Origin: Rhodobacteraceae bacterium Alg231-04
GTDB taxonomy: Bacteria; Pseudomonadota; Alphaproteobacteria; Rhodobacterales; Rhodobacteraceae
Reading direction: 5' to 3'
Assembly: GCA_900143635.1 (NCBI GenBank)
Contig: FREY01000001.1
Span: 651,324-715,323, forward strand
DNA length: 64,000 nucleotides
Numbering within the stretch: the first letter of the stretch is position 1; every line of letters starts with the position of its first letter. The translations under genes were made by a program, and so were the position numbers. Positions 7,749-16,293 of the stretch are shown here, piece after piece. The notes beneath the pieces were generated by a model. The model was not told the DNA's origin and made no database searches. It worked only from the letters and a program-made list of their open reading frames with translations.

Positions 7749-10013
7749 TCAGTTCCCGAATAATCCCCGCAGAACATTATCAACCGCGCGGCCCAGCTCT
7801 TGTCCGAGTTTGGGGGTCTGGCCACCACGGTCCTGCCGCCGGGGCTGCGGCTCTGGCGCAGGCGGGACCGGCGCGCGCATCGGCAGGGGTTTGGGCGCCA
7901 GCCCATCCTGCACCCGCACCATTGTCTCACGCCAGATTTCAGCAGGCAGCCCGCCGCCGGTCACCCCCTTCAGCGGTGTATTGTCATCATAGCCCATCCA
8001 AACGCCTGCAACATAATCTGCCGTGAAGCCAATGAACCACGCATCCTTGGCCGCCGAGGTGGTGCCGGTCTTGCCCGCCGCCTGCCAGCCCGGCAGTTTG
8101 GCCCGCCCGCCGGTGCCTTCCGACACGACCTTTTCCATCATCCAGATCAGCTGCTGGGCCGCGCCTTCCTGAATGACCCGCTCGCCCATACCGCCCGCCG
8201 TGCCGATCAGCGGCTCCGCCTCGCCCAGCAGCTTCAGCTCCTCCAAGCCATAGGGCGTCACCGAAGAGCCGCCGTTCAGAATGCCGGCATATGCGCCTGT
8301 CATCTCCAGCAAGGTGCTCTCCGATGCGCCCAGCGCCAGCGCAGGCCCGTCTGCAAGATCGCTCTGGATACCGAACTCTCCGGCGACCAGCCGCACCTTG
8401 TCGCGCCCCACATATTCCGAGATCTTCACCGCCGGGATATTCAGCGAGTCCCGTAGTGCATGGGCCAGCGTCACCTTGCCGTAGTATTTGTTGGTGTAAT
8501 TGCGCGGGCACCATTCGCCGGATCCGGGGATATTGAGGCAGTAGGGTTCATCCACAACCGTATCCAGCGGCGAATGCCCCAGTTCCAGCGCTGTGGCATA
8601 GACAAAGGGTTTGAACGAAGATCCGGTCTGCCGCCTTGCCTGCGTGGCGCGGTTGAACACGCCCGACACCTGCGTTTCGCGCCCGCCAACCATGGCACGC
8701 ACCGCGCCATCGGCGCTCATCACCACAATGGCGGCCTGCGCCTTGGACCCTTTGGAGACCTTTTCCTCGAATATATACGTCAGCGCCTCTTCGGCGGCTG
8801 TCTGAATGCGCTGGTCCAGCGTGGTGCGGATGATCACATCCTCGGTGGTCTGGTTGCCAAAGAAATCCGGCACCCGGCGCATCACCCAATCGGCAAAGTA
8901 GCCGCCCGCCTTGGCCTGCGCGGCCTCTGACAGGGTCGCCGGATTGGTCTGACCTGCCTTGGCTTCGGCCGCTGACAGATAACCCTGTTCCTGCATCAGC
9001 CGCAGCACCGTGGCGGCGCGGTCCTGACTGCGGGTGAGATTGGTGGTTGGCGCCATCCGCGACGGGGCCGTCAAAAGCCCCGCCAACATCGCGGCCTCTG
9101 CGGCCTCCAGCTGGTTGGCGGATTTGCCGAAATAGCGCTGCGCGGCGGCCTCGGCCCCATAGGCACCACCGCCCATATAGGCGCGGTTCATATAAATGGA
9201 GAGGATATCCCCCTTGGAGTATTTCGCCTCCATCGCCATCGCAAAGATGGCTTCCTTCATCTTGCGCCACAGCGATCCCTGGCGACAGTCAGACTCGTAA
9301 GCCGCCTCATTCTCCCAGGCGTCGGGATCATAGACGACACCCAGACACATCAGCTTGGCCGTCTGCTGGGTGATGGTCGATCCACCGTGGCCCGAAAGCG
9401 GCCCGCGCCCCTCGCTGAGGTTGATGCGCACCGCACTAGCCACGCCGCGCGGCGAAATGCCGAAATGGCGGTAGAAGCGTTTGTCTTCGGTGGCGACAAT
9501 GGCATTGGTCAAATGTGGTGACACCGTATCCGCCGTAACCACGCCGCCAAACTGGTTGCCGCGCCAGGCATAGACCTTGCCATTGCGGTCCAGCATGGTG
9601 ACCGAGCCGCGCGCGCGCCCGTCCAGCAGCTCCGCCAAATCGGGCAGCTTCATGTAGTGATAGGCCACCGCACCGCCGGTCAGCAGGCAGACCACCATGC
9701 CAATCCGCCAGGAGAAGCCCCAGACCAGCCGGAAAACGCCGCCAAACAGCCCGCCCAGAACGCGCCGGATCAGCCCCTTTTGCGCCGAACGCTTACGTGG
9801 AGTGGATTTGCGAGCCGCAGGCTTGGCCGTCGATTTGCGCGCGGCTGCCTTGCGTGGCTTGGGTTTCGCTTTGGGTTTAGAGGCTTTCCCACCAAACAAT
9901 CCGAACAACCCGCCTTTGCGTTTCGCCTTGGGCTTGCCCGCACGCGACTTACCGCCCCCCGAAGAGTAGCGTTTTTCGGCCACCAAAGGCTTTCGCCCAG
10001 ATCCTTGCGCCAT
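7749..10013 (-). CDS. Class A penicillin-binding protein (glycosyltransferase/transpeptidase, PBP1A/1B type)
   Basis: A 754-residue bifunctional peptidoglycan synthase. After a long lysine/alanine/proline-rich cytoplasmic tail (about 1-95) comes one membrane segment (about 98-120). The GT51 glycosyltransferase domain has T-E-D-K-R-F-Y near residue 174 and G-G-S-T-I-T-Q-Q. The transpeptidase has S-S-F-K near 465 (S-x-x-K), D-S-L-N (S-x-N) and K-T-G-T-T near 647. The reading frame can be extended 57 codons upstream, but the extension looks non-coding and the ATG at 10013 begins the basic tail, so I chose that start. It is divergent from glnK. The C-terminus ends L-R-G-L-F-G-N. Confidence 0.93.
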   Translation of the reverse strand: MAQGSGRKPLVAEKRYSSGGGKSRAGKPKAKRKGGLFGLFGGKASKPKAKPKPRKAAARKSTAKPAARKSTPRKRSAQKGLIRRVLGGLFGGVFRLVWGFSWRIGMVVCLLTGGAVAYHYMKLPDLAELLDGRARGSVTMLDRNGKVYAWRGNQFGGVVTADTVSPHLTNAIVATEDKRFYRHFGISPRGVASAVRINLSEGRGPLSGHGGSTITQQTAKLMCLGVVYDPDAWENEAAYESDCRQGSLWRKMKEAIFAMAMEAKYSKGDILSIYMNRAYMGGGAYGAEAAAQRYFGKSANQLEAAEAAMLAGLLTAPSRMAPTTNLTRSQDRAATVLRLMQEQGYLSAAEAKAGQTNPATLSEAAQAKAGGYFADWVMRRVPDFFGNQTTEDVIIRTTLDQRIQTAAEEALTYIFEEKVSKGSKAQAAIVVMSADGAVRAMVGGRETQVSGVFNRATQARRQTGSSFKPFVYATALELGHSPLDTVVDEPYCLNIPGSGEWCPRNYTNKYYGKVTLAHALRDSLNIPAVKISEYVGRDKVRLVAGEFGIQSDLADGPALALGASESTLLEMTGAYAGILNGGSSVTPYGLEELKLLGEAEPLIGTAGGMGERVIQEGAAQQLIWMMEKVVSEGTGGRAKLPGWQAAGKTGTTSAAKDAWFIGFTADYVAGVWMGYDDNTPLKGVTGGGLPAEIWRETMVRVQDGLAPKPLPMRAPVPPAPEPQPRRQDRGGQTPKLGQELGRAVDNVLRGLFGN

Positions 10014-10226
10014 CGTAAATACCTGCCCGGTTTGCCCGTTTTGCAGCACAATACAGAGGCAGCGCAGCTTTGTAGAGAGGCAGATTTTAGGCAAATCCTC
10101 TTCTCTGCCTGTCCTTTTTACGGGCGAATTGCCGAAATTGTGCAAGTTTTTTGTGCAGACCACTGCCAACGCCCGAAAATTCACCGCTCCAACATTCCCC
10201 CGACTCGGTCACCGCGTTTTTCTGCA

Positions 10227-10266
10227 GGTGCAAAGTAAGTTGGCGATCTGCCGAATAAGGGGTGCA
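10227..10266 (+). promoter_or_regulatory. Two GGTGCA half-sites upstream of glnK
   Basis: GGTGCA occurs at 10227-10232 and 10261-10266, 34 bases apart, directly before glnK. GGTGCA resembles one arm of the NtrC consensus, which fits control of glnK-amtB by nitrogen, but each site lacks a convincing second arm and I see no sigma-54 -24/-12 pair. The downstream site overlaps the ribosome-binding region. Confidence 0.2.
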
Positions 10267-10270
10267 AAAC

Positions 10271-10609
10271 ATGAAAATGATCATTGCTGCCATCAAACCG
10301 TTCAAGCTGGAAGAGGTGCGCGAAGCCCTCACCGATATCGGCGTCGCGGGCCTGATGGTCACTGAAATCAAGGGCTTTGGCGCGCAAGCGGGCCATACCG
10401 AAATCTATCGCGGCGCAGAATACGAAGTGAATTTCGTGCCCAAGATGAAGCTGGAAATCGTCGTTCCGGCGGAAATGGCCGATCAGGTGCTTGAGACAAT
10501 CACCAAGACCGCCCGCACCGGCAAGATCGGTGACGGCAAGATTTTCGTGCTGGATGTCCAGCAGGCCCTGCGGGTGCGCACCGGCGAAACCGGCCTCGAA
10601 GCGCTCTGA
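10271..10609 (+). CDS. glnK: Nitrogen regulatory protein P-II
   Basis: A 112-residue PII protein. It opens M-K-M-I-I-A-A-I-K-P-F-K-L, has the T-loop G-A-Q-A-G-H-T-E-I-Y-R-G-A-E-Y around residues 37-51 with the uridylylated Tyr51, and ends V-R-T-G-E-T-G-L-E-A-L. PII binds ATP/ADP and 2-oxoglutarate and gates the AmtB channel. The ATG at 10271 is preceded by AAGGGG with 8-base spacing; a GTG nine bases upstream is possible but less likely. It forms an operon with amtB, and its modifying enzyme GlnD is encoded at 48.6 kb. Confidence 0.96.
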   Translation: MKMIIAAIKPFKLEEVREALTDIGVAGLMVTEIKGFGAQAGHTEIYRGAEYEVNFVPKMKLEIVVPAEMADQVLETITKTARTGKIGDGKIFVLDVQQALRVRTGETGLEAL

Positions 10610-10627
10610 TCGGGCGAGGAAGAAGGA

Positions 10628-11959
10628 ATGACTAATATGGATAAAGTGAAACTTCCCCTGGCCGCGCTGGCGTTGACCGCCCTGCCCAGCCTGGCCCTCG
10701 CGCAGGAGGCCGAAGCTGGCCTGACCGCGCAGCACACGCAATACATCCTGACTTCGCTGCTGTTTCTTGTCGGTGGTTTTCTGGTGTTCTGGATGGCCGC
10801 GGGCTTTGCGATGCTCGAAGCAGGTCTGGTGCGTTCCAAAAACGTGACCATGCAGCTGACCAAAAACGTCGCGCTCTTCTCGCTGGCCGCCATCATGTAC
10901 TGGCTGGTTGGCTTCAACCTGATGTATCCGGGCGACGCCTGGACCATCCCCGGCATCCTTGGTTCCTTCTCGCCCACCTCGCTTGAGCCAGTTGGCCTGG
11001 CAGAGACAGCAACCGCGCTGGATTATGCTTCGGTTGGCTCCGACTTCTTCTTCCAGCTGATGTTCTGCGCCACCACCGCCTCCATCGTGTCCGGCACCAT
11101 GGCCGAACGGGTGAAACTGTGGCCCTTCCTGCTGTTTGTTGTTGTCCTGACCGGCATCATCTACCCGATCGAGGCCTCCTGGCAGTGGGGCGGCGGCTGG
11201 TTGTCCGAGCTTGGCTTCTCCGACTTTGCCGGCTCCACTCTGGTCCACGCAGCTGGTGGTTTCGCAGCCCTGGCAGGTGCCATCGTACTCGGCCCGCGGA
11301 TTGGCAAATACAAGAACGGCAAGACCGTACCTATGCCCGGTTCCAACCTGGCACTAGCGACTTTGGGTACCTTCATCCTGTGGCTCGGCTGGTTTGGCTT
11401 CAACGGCGGCTCGCAGCTGGCAATGGGCACCATCGGTGACATGGCTGACATCTCCCGCATCTTTGCCAACACCAACATGGCGGCGGCTGCTGGTGCTGTG
11501 ACCACGCTGGTCCTGACCCAGGTGATGTACAAAAAGCCTGACCTCACCATGATCCTGAACGGCGCGCTGGCTGGTCTGGTGTCGATCACCGCCGAACCCC
11601 TCGCACCCTCGCTGTTCCAGTCGCTGATCATCGGCGGTGTTGGCGGTGCCATCGTGGTCTTCGCGGTTCCCTTCCTCGACAAGCTGAAGATCGACGACGT
11701 TGTCGGTGCTATCCCGGTACACCTGATCGCCGGCCTCTGGGGCACCATCATCGTGGCCTGGACCAATGCTGACGCCAGCTTTGTCACCCAGATCATCGGC
11801 TTCGCAGCCATCGGCGGCTTTGTCTTCATCGTCAGCTACATCGGCTTTGCGATCCTGAAGACCACCGTTGGCATCCGCGTCGATGAAGAGGACGAGATCA
11901 ACGGCCTCGACATGGCGGAACTGGGCATGGAAGCCTATCCTGAGTTCTCGATGACCTGA
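10628..11959 (+). CDS. amtB: Ammonium transporter
   Basis: A 443-residue Amt-family channel with an N-terminal signal peptide (cut after S-L-A-L-A-Q) and eleven expected membrane helices. Family landmarks are W-M-A-A-G-F-A-M-L-E-A-G, D-F-A-G-S-T-L-V-H-A-A-G-G (first pore His) and G-A-I-P-V-H-L-I-A-G-L-W-G-T (second pore His). It moves ammonium into the cell and is blocked by GlnK when nitrogen is ample. It starts 18 bases after the glnK stop and is followed by a strong terminator. An in-frame ATG at 10637 is an alternative start. Confidence 0.96.
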   Translation: MTNMDKVKLPLAALALTALPSLALAQEAEAGLTAQHTQYILTSLLFLVGGFLVFWMAAGFAMLEAGLVRSKNVTMQLTKNVALFSLAAIMYWLVGFNLMYPGDAWTIPGILGSFSPTSLEPVGLAETATALDYASVGSDFFFQLMFCATTASIVSGTMAERVKLWPFLLFVVVLTGIIYPIEASWQWGGGWLSELGFSDFAGSTLVHAAGGFAALAGAIVLGPRIGKYKNGKTVPMPGSNLALATLGTFILWLGWFGFNGGSQLAMGTIGDMADISRIFANTNMAAAAGAVTTLVLTQVMYKKPDLTMILNGALAGLVSITAEPLAPSLFQSLIIGGVGGAIVVFAVPFLDKLKIDDVVGAIPVHLIAGLWGTIIVAWTNADASFVTQIIGFAAIGGFVFIVSYIGFAILKTTVGIRVDEEDEINGLDMAELGMEAYPEFSMT

Positions 11960-11986
11960 TCATCCTGAGCTTTCCGAAAACAAATT

Positions 11987-12012
11987 GGCCCGGACAATTG
12001 TCCGGGCCTTTT
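11987..12012 (+). terminator. Rho-independent terminator of glnK-amtB
   Basis: A perfect palindrome, GGCCCGGACA facing TGTCCGGGCC, is followed at once by TTTT. It lies 27 bases after the amtB stop and closes the operon. Confidence 0.9.
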
Positions 12013-12084
12013 CTGTGTTTGGTCAGAATTCTGGCGAAGGCAGGCCCGGCTTTCGCGGGGTTTATCAAGCGACCAATGCCCGTT

Positions 12085-12114
12085 TTGACACACGAAACAG
12101 GTTTCATGCAGAAT
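12085..12114 (+). promoter_or_regulatory. Candidate sigma-70 promoter of the dienelactone hydrolase gene
   Basis: TTGACA at 12085-12090 is followed after 18 bases by CAGAAT at 12109-12114, about 80 bases before the ATG at 12195. The -35 is perfect, the -10 weak. Confidence 0.4.
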
Positions 12115-12194
12115 GGATGCCACAGATCGACCGATCAGGACTCTATCGGGGTTTGTACTATTTTGACCTTTGGGTAAAATGTGGGAGAATTGAG

Positions 12195-13082
12195 ATGACG
12201 AGACTTACCGCCAAAGACTTCGATCCCAAAATCTTGGAACTCTACGATTATTACGCACATGGTATGATTACCAAACGCCAGTTTCTTGAACGGGCCGGGA
12301 AATATGTCGCGGCAGGCATGACGGCTTCTGCAGTCTTGGGAATGATGTCGCCTAACTATGCTTTGGCAGAGCAGGTGTCGTTCACTGACCCCGACATTTT
12401 GCCCGAGTATATTATGTATCCTTCGCCGAATGGACATGGCGAGGTGCGTGGCTATTTGGTTCGCCCTGCTGGCGTCGAAGGCAAACGGCCCGCAGTTGTC
12501 GTTGTCCACGAAAACCGCGGCTTAAACCCCTATATTGAAGATGTGGCGCGTCGCCTCGCAAAAGCGGGTTTCATAGCCCTCGCGCCGGATGGTCTAACCT
12601 CCGTTGGCGGATACCCCGGCAATGATGCAGAAGGGCGCGATCTGCAAAAAACCGTCGATCGCACAAAGCTAATGAACGACTTCTTTGCCGCTGTTGAATT
12701 CATGATGGCACATGAAGCCTCAACCGGGAGCGTCGGGATAACAGGATTTTGCTATGGCGGCGGCGTCGCAAATGCTGCGGCGGTTGCATATCCGGAACTC
12801 AAAGCGGCTGTCCCGTATTATGGCCGCCAGGCAGCGGCCGAAGACGTGCCAAAAATCCAAGCGGCGCTGCTGCTGCACTATGGGGAATTGGATGAACGGG
12901 TGAATGCCGGTTGGCCTGACTACGAAGCTGCGCTGAAAGCGAATAACAAGACCTATGAGGCATACATTTATGAAGGTGCCAACCACGGCTTTCACAATGA
13001 CAGTACGCCACGCTACGACGAAGCCATGGCGAACTTGTCCTGGGAGCGAACACTCGCGCATTTCCGGAAATATCTGACCTAA
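12195..13082 (+). CDS. Dienelactone hydrolase family protein (YghX-like)
   Basis: A 295-residue alpha/beta hydrolase. The N-terminal part (D-Y-Y-A-H-G-M-I-T-K-R-Q-F-L-E-R-A-G-K) followed by a hydrophobic stretch resembles the signal-like leader of YghX-type enzymes. The catalytic triad is visible as G-F-C-Y-G-G-G (Cys nucleophile), G-E-L-D-E-R (Asp) and G-A-N-H-G-F-H-N-D (His). Related enzymes open dienelactone rings or hydrolyse other esters; the substrate here is unknown. The ATG at 12195 was chosen because the upstream frame is non-coding. Base composition is visibly lower in GC than the neighbours, which suggests transfer. Confidence 0.88.
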   Translation: MTRLTAKDFDPKILELYDYYAHGMITKRQFLERAGKYVAAGMTASAVLGMMSPNYALAEQVSFTDPDILPEYIMYPSPNGHGEVRGYLVRPAGVEGKRPAVVVVHENRGLNPYIEDVARRLAKAGFIALAPDGLTSVGGYPGNDAEGRDLQKTVDRTKLMNDFFAAVEFMMAHEASTGSVGITGFCYGGGVANAAAVAYPELKAAVPYYGRQAAAEDVPKIQAALLLHYGELDERVNAGWPDYEAALKANNKTYEAYIYEGANHGFHNDSTPRYDEAMANLSWERTLAHFRKYLT

Positions 13083-13198
13083 CCCCAGGACCGGCGCTTT
13101 GGTTGTTCTCCGAGGCTCGGAAAGGAATGCCCCGTGATATCGGTCATTCGCGCAGTATCGGCGAATGGCCGGAAACTCCGCTCACACACCCTTCCAAA

Positions 13199-13231
13199 CA
13201 AAAACACCCCCGCAGATAGCTGCGAGGGTGT
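13199..13231 (-). terminator. Terminator of gltX (minus strand)
   Basis: On the minus strand ACACCCTCGCAG and CTGCGGGGGTGT form a 12-bp stem with one mismatch around a 4-base loop, followed by TTTTTG. It lies 23 bases past the gltX stop. Confidence 0.85.
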
Positions 13232-13253
13232 CCAATTCTAAAACGTCAGCGGT

Positions 13254-14579
13254 TCAGCCGCGGGCGCGGACCACCTGCATCAGCGACAGAAGTGCCGACA
13301 TGTCCGGGCCGCGCTCCATGCCAGTGACGGCTTTGCGCAGCGGCATGAACAGGCCTTTGCCTTTGCGGCCCGTCGCCTCTTTCACCGCGGCGGTCCACTT
13401 GCCCCAGCTTTCGGTGTCGTAGGGGCCTTCGGGCAGCAGCGCCATGGCTTGCGCGATGAAGTCTTTATCCTCATCCGCAACCAGCGGCTCGGCACCGTCA
13501 CGGCACAGCACCCACCAGCCTTCGAGATCAGCCAGCGTGGTGATGTTTTCCTTGGCCACGGCCCAGAAGGCCTCCTGGCTGTCGGCGGGCACGCCCACTG
13601 CATCCAGACGGTCTTTGACGGCCTCAACCGGCTGTGCCTGCAGGTAGCGCGCCGTCAGCGGGAACAGGTCCTGCACGTCGAACTTGGTCGGCGCGGCGCC
13701 AAAGCGGTTGATGTCGAACCCGTCGATCAGCTCCGCCATCTCGGCGCGCAGCTCCACCGGATCAGAAGACCCCAGACGGGCCATCAGGCTCAGCAGCGCC
13801 ATCGGCTGCACGCCCTGTTCACGCAGATCGCGCAGGGCCAGCGTGCCGAGCCGTTTGGACAGGGCCTCACCCTGCGGGCCGGTCAAGAGCGAGTGGTGGG
13901 CAAATTCAGGCGGGGTGCCGCCCAGTGCCTTGATGATCTGGATCTGGGTCGCGGTGTTGGTCACATGGTCGGAACCACGCACCACGTTGGTGACGCCCAT
14001 TTCGGTGTCATCCACAACCGAGGCGATGGTGTAGAGCACCTGCCCGTCGCCGCGGATCAGAACCGGATCGGAGACAGAGGCTGCGTCGATCGAGATATCG
14101 CCGAGCACGCCGTCATTCCACTCAATGCGTTCGTGATCCAGCTTGAAGCGCCAGACGCCGCTGCCACGCTCGGCGCGCAGGGCTCCCTTTTCGGCGTCAG
14201 ACAGGTTCAGCGCGGCGCGGTCATAGACCGGCGGCTTGCCCATGTTCAGCTGTTTCTTGCGCTTGAGGTCCAGTTCGACCGGGGTTTCAAACGCCTCGTA
14301 GAAACGGCCGATTTCGCGCAGCTTATCTGCGGCATCGGCATATTGGTCCAGCCGTTCGGACTGACGTTCAACCCGGTCCCAGGTCAGGCCCAGCCATTCC
14401 AGATCCTGCTTGATGGCATCGACATATTCTTCTTTCGACCGTTCCGGGTCGGTGTCGTCGATGCGCAGGATGAAGCTGCCGCCAGCCTTGCGGGCGATCA
14501 GATAGTTCATCAGCGCGGTGCGCAGGTTGCCGATGTGGATATAGCCAGTGGGCGACGGGGCAAAACGGGTGGTGGTCAT
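13254..14579 (-). CDS. gltX: Glutamate--tRNA ligase
   Basis: A 441-residue class I aminoacyl-tRNA synthetase, shorter than the usual 465-475 residues of bacterial GluRS. It starts T-R-F-A-P-S-P-T-G-Y-I-H-I-G-N (HIGH motif) and has the KMSKS-type motif A-L-S-K-R-L-G near residue 241. It charges tRNA with glutamate. Many Rhodobacterales carry two GltX paralogues, and the short form with S-K-R-L-G may be the second one; which tRNA (Glu or Gln) it prefers cannot be told from sequence. The ATG at 14579 has GGAG upstream; a GTG one codon earlier is also possible. Confidence 0.92.
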   Translation of the reverse strand: MTTTRFAPSPTGYIHIGNLRTALMNYLIARKAGGSFILRIDDTDPERSKEEYVDAIKQDLEWLGLTWDRVERQSERLDQYADAADKLREIGRFYEAFETPVELDLKRKKQLNMGKPPVYDRAALNLSDAEKGALRAERGSGVWRFKLDHERIEWNDGVLGDISIDAASVSDPVLIRGDGQVLYTIASVVDDTEMGVTNVVRGSDHVTNTATQIQIIKALGGTPPEFAHHSLLTGPQGEALSKRLGTLALRDLREQGVQPMALLSLMARLGSSDPVELRAEMAELIDGFDINRFGAAPTKFDVQDLFPLTARYLQAQPVEAVKDRLDAVGVPADSQEAFWAVAKENITTLADLEGWWVLCRDGAEPLVADEDKDFIAQAMALLPEGPYDTESWGKWTAAVKEATGRKGKGLFMPLRKAVTGMERGPDMSALLSLMQVVRARG

Positions 14580-14665
14580 CACTTGTCTCCTGTTGACCGA
14601 TGCTCTGTCACATGGGGCGTGTTTTGTCCAGTTGAGCCGTCAGAGGACGCGCCTTTGCGGCGCGA

Positions 14666-14681
14666 ACGGGCGGAGCCCCGC
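14666..14681. repeat. GC-rich palindromic intergenic element, copy 2
   Basis: ACGGGCGGAGCCCCGC lies in the gap between gltX and the DUF1801 gene. It shares the ACGGGCGG core with the elements at 7624, 16238 and 19660. Confidence 0.35.
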
Positions 14682-14700
14682 GAAAGAGGATGGGGGGGCG

Positions 14701-15126
14701 TTATTCGGGAGAGACCGGCCAGATTGCGTTTAGGTCCTTCAACCCCTGGCGGATCAGTTCTTCCAGCACTGTCAAGTCGATGTCTGCCAGCCTGTTCACG
14801 TAGAGGCAGGACTTGCCGGTCTTATGTTTGCCAAGCCGCGACAGGATGGCGCCATAGTCCTGATAGCCCGGCATGATGTAGATCGAGAAGGCCGCTTTGC
14901 GCGGTGAAAATCCGGTGGCGAGGAAATCGCCCTCGCGCCCCGAGGCGTAGCGGTAGTGATAGCGCCCGTAGCCGACCATGGACCCGCCCCACATTTGCGG
15001 GATGAAGCCGGTCGCCTTGCGAAACAGGACATCCAATCGCCGCGCGTCATCTGCCTTGGCGGGCGGGGCCGCAGCCAGAAAGTCGTCGACGCTGGCCTCA
15101 GTCGGAATGGTTTTATTGCCGGACAT
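14701..15126 (-). CDS. DUF1801 domain protein
   Basis: A 141-residue cytoplasmic protein of the DUF1801 (YdhG-like) fold. Typical features are V-D-D-F-L-A-A near residue 12, the central W-G-G-S-M-V-G-Y-G-R-Y-H-Y, F-S-P-R-K-A-A-F-S-I-Y-I-M-P-G-Y and the C-terminal G-K-S-C-L-Y-V-N-R-L-A-D-I-D. The family has no firmly assigned function; the fold resembles frataxin-like domains. It is a single gene, divergent from the metallo-hydrolase. Confidence 0.85.
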   Translation of the reverse strand: MSGNKTIPTEASVDDFLAAAPPAKADDARRLDVLFRKATGFIPQMWGGSMVGYGRYHYRYASGREGDFLATGFSPRKAAFSIYIMPGYQDYGAILSRLGKHKTGKSCLYVNRLADIDLTVLEELIRQGLKDLNAIWPVSPE

Positions 15127-15230
15127 GCGGAAAGCCTAACCGAAAGATCGGGGTCACGGAATTGTTTTGGCGCCAAGTGCTGAAACGCGCGTAGAGTTCC
15201 CATTGTCCTATTGTCAAAGAGGTTTCCTCC

Positions 15231-16157
15231 ATGTCCTTCACCATGACTCGCCGCGCCGCCTTGGCTGGTGCCGCAGCTCTTCCCGCCACCGCACTGCCCT
15301 CGCTGGTTTCAGCCGCCGGGCGCGCAGCCGGTGCCACGCAGGCACGCAGTTTCCAGCTGGGAGAAATGCGCGTCACAACCCTGCTGGACGCCTCCGCCTC
15401 GCGGGAAGGGCCAAAGGGCATGTTTGCCAAAGCCGCCAGCGATGAAGAGTTTGCACAGGTTTCGCAGGAGAATTTCATACCGGCAGACCGGGTGCAGATG
15501 TATTTCACGCCGGTCCTTGTTGAGGCAGGCAGCGAAAAGATCCTGTTTGATACCGGGCTCGGTCAGGGCGGGCTGCCCTCGGCGCTGGCCGCGGCGGGCG
15601 TCACCCCGGATCAGATCACGACGGTGGTCATCACCCATATGCACCCCGATCACATCGGCGGGCTGATGGCCGAAGGCGCGCCGGTATTCGCCAATGCCCG
15701 GTATGTGACCGGCAGCACCGAATACAACTTCTGGTCCAAAATGGAGGCCGGAAACCGTGTCGGTGATCTGGTGGCCAAGAACGTGACCCCGCTGGCCGAA
15801 AAGATGAGCTTTCTTGACGATGGTGGTGCTGTCAGTGGTGGCATCACCGCCATGGCCTGCCATGGGCATACACCCGGCCACATGGGCTATATGCTGGAAA
15901 GCGGCGGCCGCCAGCTGATGCTGACCGCGGATCTGGCGAACCACTATGTCTGGTCATTTGCACGACCGGACTGGGCCTTCAGTTTTGACGGCGACGCCGG
16001 GGCCGCATCGGCCTCGCGCCGCAAGATCCTCGGCATGCTGGCCGCCGACAAGATCCCGATGATCGGCTACCATATGCCCTTCCCGGCAGCCGGATTTGTC
16101 GAGCCGCGCGGGGACGGGTTCCGCTATGTGCCGGTCAGCTACCAATTGATGGGCTAA
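15231..16157 (+). CDS. Tat-exported metallo-beta-lactamase-fold hydrolase
   Basis: A 308-residue protein with an N-terminal twin-arginine-type signal (M-T-R-R-A-A-L-A-G, ending S-L-V-S-A-A-G). The metal-binding signature T-H-M-H-P-D-H-I-G-G is near residue 135; further ligands are in G-H-T-P-G-H-M-G-Y and near L-T-A-D-L-A-N-H. This is the MBL-fold group that includes lactonases and other esterases. It is probably periplasmic with a two-metal site. The substrate is unknown; quorum-quenching lactonase activity is possible but not shown. Confidence 0.9.
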   Translation: MSFTMTRRAALAGAAALPATALPSLVSAAGRAAGATQARSFQLGEMRVTTLLDASASREGPKGMFAKAASDEEFAQVSQENFIPADRVQMYFTPVLVEAGSEKILFDTGLGQGGLPSALAAAGVTPDQITTVVITHMHPDHIGGLMAEGAPVFANARYVTGSTEYNFWSKMEAGNRVGDLVAKNVTPLAEKMSFLDDGGAVSGGITAMACHGHTPGHMGYMLESGGRQLMLTADLANHYVWSFARPDWAFSFDGDAGAASASRRKILGMLAADKIPMIGYHMPFPAAGFVEPRGDGFRYVPVSYQLMG

Positions 16158-16172
16158 TGTCCTGACGCAACC

Positions 16173-16196
16173 GCGCCGCGCCGTCAGGCGCGGCGC
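16173..16196. terminator. Hairpin between convergent genes, probable bidirectional terminator
   Basis: GCGCCGCGCC and GGCGCGGCGC form a perfect 10-bp stem with a four-base loop, 16 bases after the metallo-hydrolase stop. There is no T-tract, so it may act only as a transcript end or stabiliser. Confidence 0.5.
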
Positions 16197-16237
16197 CCGG
16201 CCCAACGGGGGAGGATCATCCGACAGGATGCTCCGAG

Positions 16238-16258
16238 ACGGGCGGGAGTGCCCCGCCC
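16238..16258. repeat. GC-rich palindromic intergenic element, copy 3
   Basis: ACGGGCGGGAG followed by TGCCCCGCCC forms an imperfect hairpin in the gap before the nadE stop. It shares its core with elements at 7624, 14666 and 19660. Confidence 0.4.
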
Positions 16259-16293
16259 ATGAGCCTGCCCCAGATCTTCCGGAGATGCGATAA

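Noticed and set aside
10014-10184. 57-codon N-terminal extension of the class A PBP
   Set aside because: It covers the divergent glnK promoter region and reads as random sequence; the ATG at 10013 begins the basic tail.
10100-10270. Sigma-54 promoter before glnK
   Set aside because: No GG-N10-GC element with correct spacing; only GGTGCA half-sites were noted, with low confidence.
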